From assembly GCA_023390955.1 (NCBI GenBank), contig JAEWBW010000678.1:1-6836 (forward strand): a stretch of DNA of 6,836 nt, written 5' to 3'. The notes below the pieces were generated by a model, which searched no databases, was not told the DNA's origin, and was given only the letters and a program-made list of their open reading frames with translations. The stretch comes from Pseudomonadota bacterium (GTDB lineage Bacteria > Pseudomonadota > Alphaproteobacteria > Rhizobiales > Xanthobacteraceae). Each line of letters begins with the position of its first letter. Position 1 is the stretch's first letter. The position numbers were made by a program, and so were the translations under genes. Below are positions 5,114 through 6,836 of this stretch, piece by piece.

Positions 5114-5128
5114 TTAGAAGTCTTCTAA
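5114..5128. promoter_or_regulatory. Perfect palindrome resembling an Irr iron-control element (ICE)
   Basis: TTAGAAGTCTTCTAA is a perfect 7+1+7 palindrome, equivalently TTAGAA-N3-TTCTAA. The rhizobial ICE bound by the haem-responsive regulator Irr has, as I recall it, a core close to TTTAGAA-N3-TTCTAAA; only the outermost pair differs (G on both sides here). It lies 103 bp before the GTG of the PepSY-like gene and 94 bp after the SDR stop, so it belongs to the PepSY-cytochrome pair. A possible -35 (TTGACT, 5150-5155) follows but has no good -10. Confidence 0.5.
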
Positions 5129-5230
5129 GAAGCCTCAACCGGCACCGAGTTGACTTCGTCCTCCCCTTCGCTTCCCTCGCTGCGGTGTCCCGCGCAAAGC
5201 CGCTGCGGGCGCAAGCAAAAGGAGAGGTTC

Positions 5231-5509
5231 GTGAGGGTCATTCGTCTCGCTGTCATCGCCCTGTCGGTCGGCATGTTCACCGGTTCGGCCGCGCTGGCTG
5301 ACGGCTACAAGGATTGCACCAAGCTCGACAAGGCGTCCTGGAAGCCCGCGGCCGATGCCGAAGCCAAGGCCAAGGCGGCCGGCTACGAAGTGCGCCGCTC
5401 CAAGATCGAGGGCTCTTGCTACGAGGTCTACGGCGTCAAGGAAGGCAAGCTGTTCGAGCTGTTCTACAGCCCCGAAGATCTCAGCCTGAAGCACACCGTC
5501 GCGAAATAA
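5231..5509 (+). CDS. Secreted small PepSY-like domain protein
   Basis: This 92-residue protein starts at GTG (5231), chosen because AAAAGGAG ends 6 bases upstream and because the frame then opens with a clean signal peptide. The basic start MRVIR is followed by a hydrophobic core and an ALA-D cleavage site at 23/24. The mature chain is about 69 residues and carries the short PepSY-type pattern A...AKAAGYEVRRSKIEGSCYEVYG (41-68), then KLFELFYSPEDLSL, where the last strand normally holds a D-P-x-T-G-type turn. Two cysteines, C29 and C63, could form a disulfide in the periplasm. PepSY domains are often linked to proteases or, as here, to cytochrome b-type electron carriers; a precise role is not established. 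It precedes the cytochrome b561 gene by 8 bp, so the two are surely co-transcribed. Confidence 0.84.
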   Translation: MRVIRLAVIALSVGMFTGSAALADGYKDCTKLDKASWKPAADAEAKAKAAGYEVRRSKIEGSCYEVYGVKEGKLFELFYSPEDLSLKHTVAK

Positions 5510-5517
5510 CAGGTCTG

Positions 5518-6105
5518 ATGGACGGCACGGTGCCAGATGCGCGCGGGGAGCCCAAACGGGCATCCCCGCCGCAAACCGTTTCGCGGATGGTGCGGGTCTG
5601 GGACCTGCCGTTGCGCCTCTGGCACTGGCTTCTTGCTGCGCTCGTACTAATCGCGTGGTTCACGCCCAGCGTCTATGACACGCTGCATCGCATCGCCGGC
5701 TACAGCGTGATCGCGCTCCTGGTCTTTCGCCTGGTCTGGGGGATCTTCGGCAGCCGTTATTCGCGCTTCCGCATGATGGGCGTCAGGCTCCGCGCCTCTC
5801 CCGGCTATCTCTGGAATCTCCGCCGCGGCATCACCGGACGCTATATCGGGCTCAACCCCGCCGGCACCCTGATGCTGGTGCTGCTGCTGGCATCACTCAT
5901 CATCTCGACGATCACGGGCGCGATGTCGGTGATGGTCGCCTTCTTCGGCGTCTGGTGGGTTGAGGACACCCACGCCTGGTCCTCCGACCTCGTCATCATC
6001 CTGGTCGTGCTGCACGTGCTGGGCGTCGTATTGATGAGCGTGCTCCAACGCGAGAACCTGATCCGCGCGATGCTGAGCGGCCGCAAGCGCATCCGCGGCC
6101 ATTGA
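5518..6105 (+). CDS. Cytochrome b561-type (cytochrome b/b6 domain) membrane protein
   Basis: A 195-residue inner-membrane dihaem cytochrome of the prokaryotic b561/Ni-hydrogenase b-subunit type. After a 23-residue polar N terminus come VWDLPLRLWHWLLAALVLIAW (27-47), then helix 2 from H57, a long loop with basic residues, helix 3 (about 119-142) and helix 4 (about 154-174). Candidate haem ligands are H36, H57, H152 (EDTHAW) and H166 (VVLHVLG), the expected four histidines. Such proteins pass electrons between quinones and periplasmic partners. The ATG at 5518 has only a weak AGG site; the ATG at 5587 (MVRVWDLP) would also give a complete domain and cannot be excluded. The periplasmic PepSY-like protein encoded just upstream is the natural partner. 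The gene ends 10 bp from the converging LON-domain gene. Confidence 0.9.
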   Translation: MDGTVPDARGEPKRASPPQTVSRMVRVWDLPLRLWHWLLAALVLIAWFTPSVYDTLHRIAGYSVIALLVFRLVWGIFGSRYSRFRMMGVRLRASPGYLWNLRRGITGRYIGLNPAGTLMLVLLLASLIISTITGAMSVMVAFFGVWWVEDTHAWSSDLVIILVVLHVLGVVLMSVLQRENLIRAMLSGRKRIRGH

Positions 6106-6115
6106 CGCCGTCAGA

Positions 6116-6793
6116 TCACTGCAGTGGCGGATCACCGCTGGTGCGCTTCTTGGCGAGATCCATCTCGGTGACGGCGATCAGGATTTCAGCGCGGGTCTTG
6201 AGGTCGGGTGCTTCCAGCAAAGCCTGCTTTTCCGCCGGGCCGTAGGGCGACATCATCGCCAGTGCATTGACCAGGGCCTCGTTCGGCGCGCTCTCGACGC
6301 CTTCCCAGTCGACCTTGAGATTGTTGGCCTTGAGGAAATCGGCGAGCACCGCCAGCAGCGCCTCGCGATCGACGGCGTCCTCACCCTTGCGGGCGGTGAA
6401 ATCGTCGATGAAGTCGAAGAAGTCCACCTTGCACTGGCGGTAGGCCGTCAGCACCTCGAGCTCCTCGACCACCTTGAAGCGCGCGACGCCGGTGAGCTCG
6501 AGGATGTAGCGGCCGTCGCCGGATTCGGCGAGCTGGGTGATGCGGCCGACACAGCCGACATGGAACATGGCCGGCTTGTCGGAATCCTTCGGCGAATGCG
6601 CAGCATCCGGCTGGATCATGCCGATCAGCCGGTGCCCGTCGCGAAAACTATCGTCGACCATCGAGAGGTAGCGCGGCTCGAAGATGTTGAGCGGCATCTG
6701 GCCGCGCGGCAATAGCAGCGCGCCAGGCAATGGAAACACCGGGATGATCTCGGGAAGATCGGCGGGCCCGCGATATTCGATGTTGATCGGCAT
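6116..6793 (-). CDS. LON peptidase substrate-binding domain protein (stand-alone)
   Basis: A 225-residue protein consisting of the N-terminal LON domain only. The diagnostic segment IIPVFPLPGALLLPRGQMPLNIFEPRYLSMVDD spans residues 16-48, followed by IGMIQP (57-62), a G-C-V-G-R-I strand (80-85), the GRYILELTGVARFKV sheet (94-108), and a helical C-terminal part with MMSPYGPAEKQALLEAPD (180-197). There is no AAA+ ATPase module and no Ser-Lys protease dyad, so it is not a protease; free-standing LON-domain proteins are presumed to bind proteins or act as adaptors. The length is normal for this group. The ATG at 6793 has GAGG 8 bases upstream. The gene points left, converging with the cytochrome gene. 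The Trm112-like gene on the same strand is 4.2 kb further on. Confidence 0.92.
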   Translation of the reverse strand: MPINIEYRGPADLPEIIPVFPLPGALLLPRGQMPLNIFEPRYLSMVDDSFRDGHRLIGMIQPDAAHSPKDSDKPAMFHVGCVGRITQLAESGDGRYILELTGVARFKVVEELEVLTAYRQCKVDFFDFIDDFTARKGEDAVDREALLAVLADFLKANNLKVDWEGVESAPNEALVNALAMMSPYGPAEKQALLEAPDLKTRAEILIAVTEMDLAKKRTSGDPPLQ

Positions 6794-6811
6794 ATCCCGT
6801 TCCTCGCTGCG

Positions 6812-6835
6812 TCCTGTTCGCTTACGAAAACAGGA
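6812..6835. other. Imperfect stem-loop in the leader of the LON-domain gene
   Basis: TCCTGTTCG (6812-6820), loop CTTA, then CGAA..CAGGA (6825-6835) pair with a two-base bulge. On the minus strand this lies 18 bases before the LON-domain ATG, ahead of its GAGG ribosome site. It could be the end-of-gene structure of an upstream gene outside the window or part of the leader. The cut at the window edge prevents a firm call. Confidence 0.3.
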
Positions 6836-6836
6836 T

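Noticed and set aside
5189..5212. CCCGC/GCGGG dyad ahead of the PepSY-like gene as a riboswitch or leader structure
   Set aside because: It is a 5-bp stem with an 11-base loop in GC-rich sequence; no known riboswitch core was recognised.
5135..5563. 142-codon minus-strand frame opposite the PepSY-like gene
   Set aside because: The plus-strand frame has a GTG with a strong ribosome site, a signal peptide and a PepSY pattern; the antisense frame has none.

Overview
The window looks like a high-GC alphaproteobacterial chromosome, most likely Bradyrhizobium or a close relative. The reasons are the strong third-position G/C preference of the reading frames, two dispersed-type palindromic elements of the kind common between Bradyrhizobium genes (102-191 and 1531-1667), a rhizobial-style iron-control palindrome (5114-5128), and the gene mix (tesB, a UbiH-family hydroxylase, a Trm112-like protein and a stand-alone LON-domain protein). 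This assignment is from recognition, not a search.

Layout. 1-85 (minus): the first 28 codons of acyl-CoA thioesterase II (tesB), running off the left edge. 86-280: a spacer with a long hairpin element and a second small hairpin. 281-1501 (plus): an FAD-dependent ubiquinone-biosynthesis hydroxylase. 1502-1695: a convergent spacer filled largely by a two-part palindromic element. 1696-1893 (minus): a 65-residue Trm112/YcaR-like protein. 1952-2482 (minus): a TetR-family regulator. 2483-2575: a divergent control region with two copies of ATACA-N4-TGTAT bracketing a plausible promoter. 2576-5020 (plus): a tight four-gene operon of a four-helix membrane protein, a crotonase-family enzyme, a PaaI-like hotdog thioesterase and an atypical SDR. 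5021-5230: a spacer with the iron-control-like palindrome. 5231-6105 (plus): a secreted small PepSY-like protein followed 8 bp later by a cytochrome b561. 6116-6793 (minus): a LON substrate-binding-domain protein, converging on the cytochrome gene.

How the genes work together. The TetR protein probably represses the divergent operon, and possibly itself, through the two matching operators. The operon encodes acyl-CoA chemistry (crotonase plus thioesterase) with an NAD(P)-binding partner and a membrane protein; its substrate cannot be read from the sequence. The PepSY-like protein and cytochrome b561 look like an envelope electron-transfer pair, perhaps controlled by iron through an Irr-type regulator. 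The LON-domain and Trm112 genes lie on the same strand with the regulator, operon and cytochrome block between them. In related genomes these two are, as far as I recall, often close together, so the block may be an insertion.

Most of the window is ordinary housekeeping or accessory metabolism. The best leads are regulatory: the paired TetR operators and the Irr-like box. No RNA gene, CRISPR array, transposase or integrase was seen.
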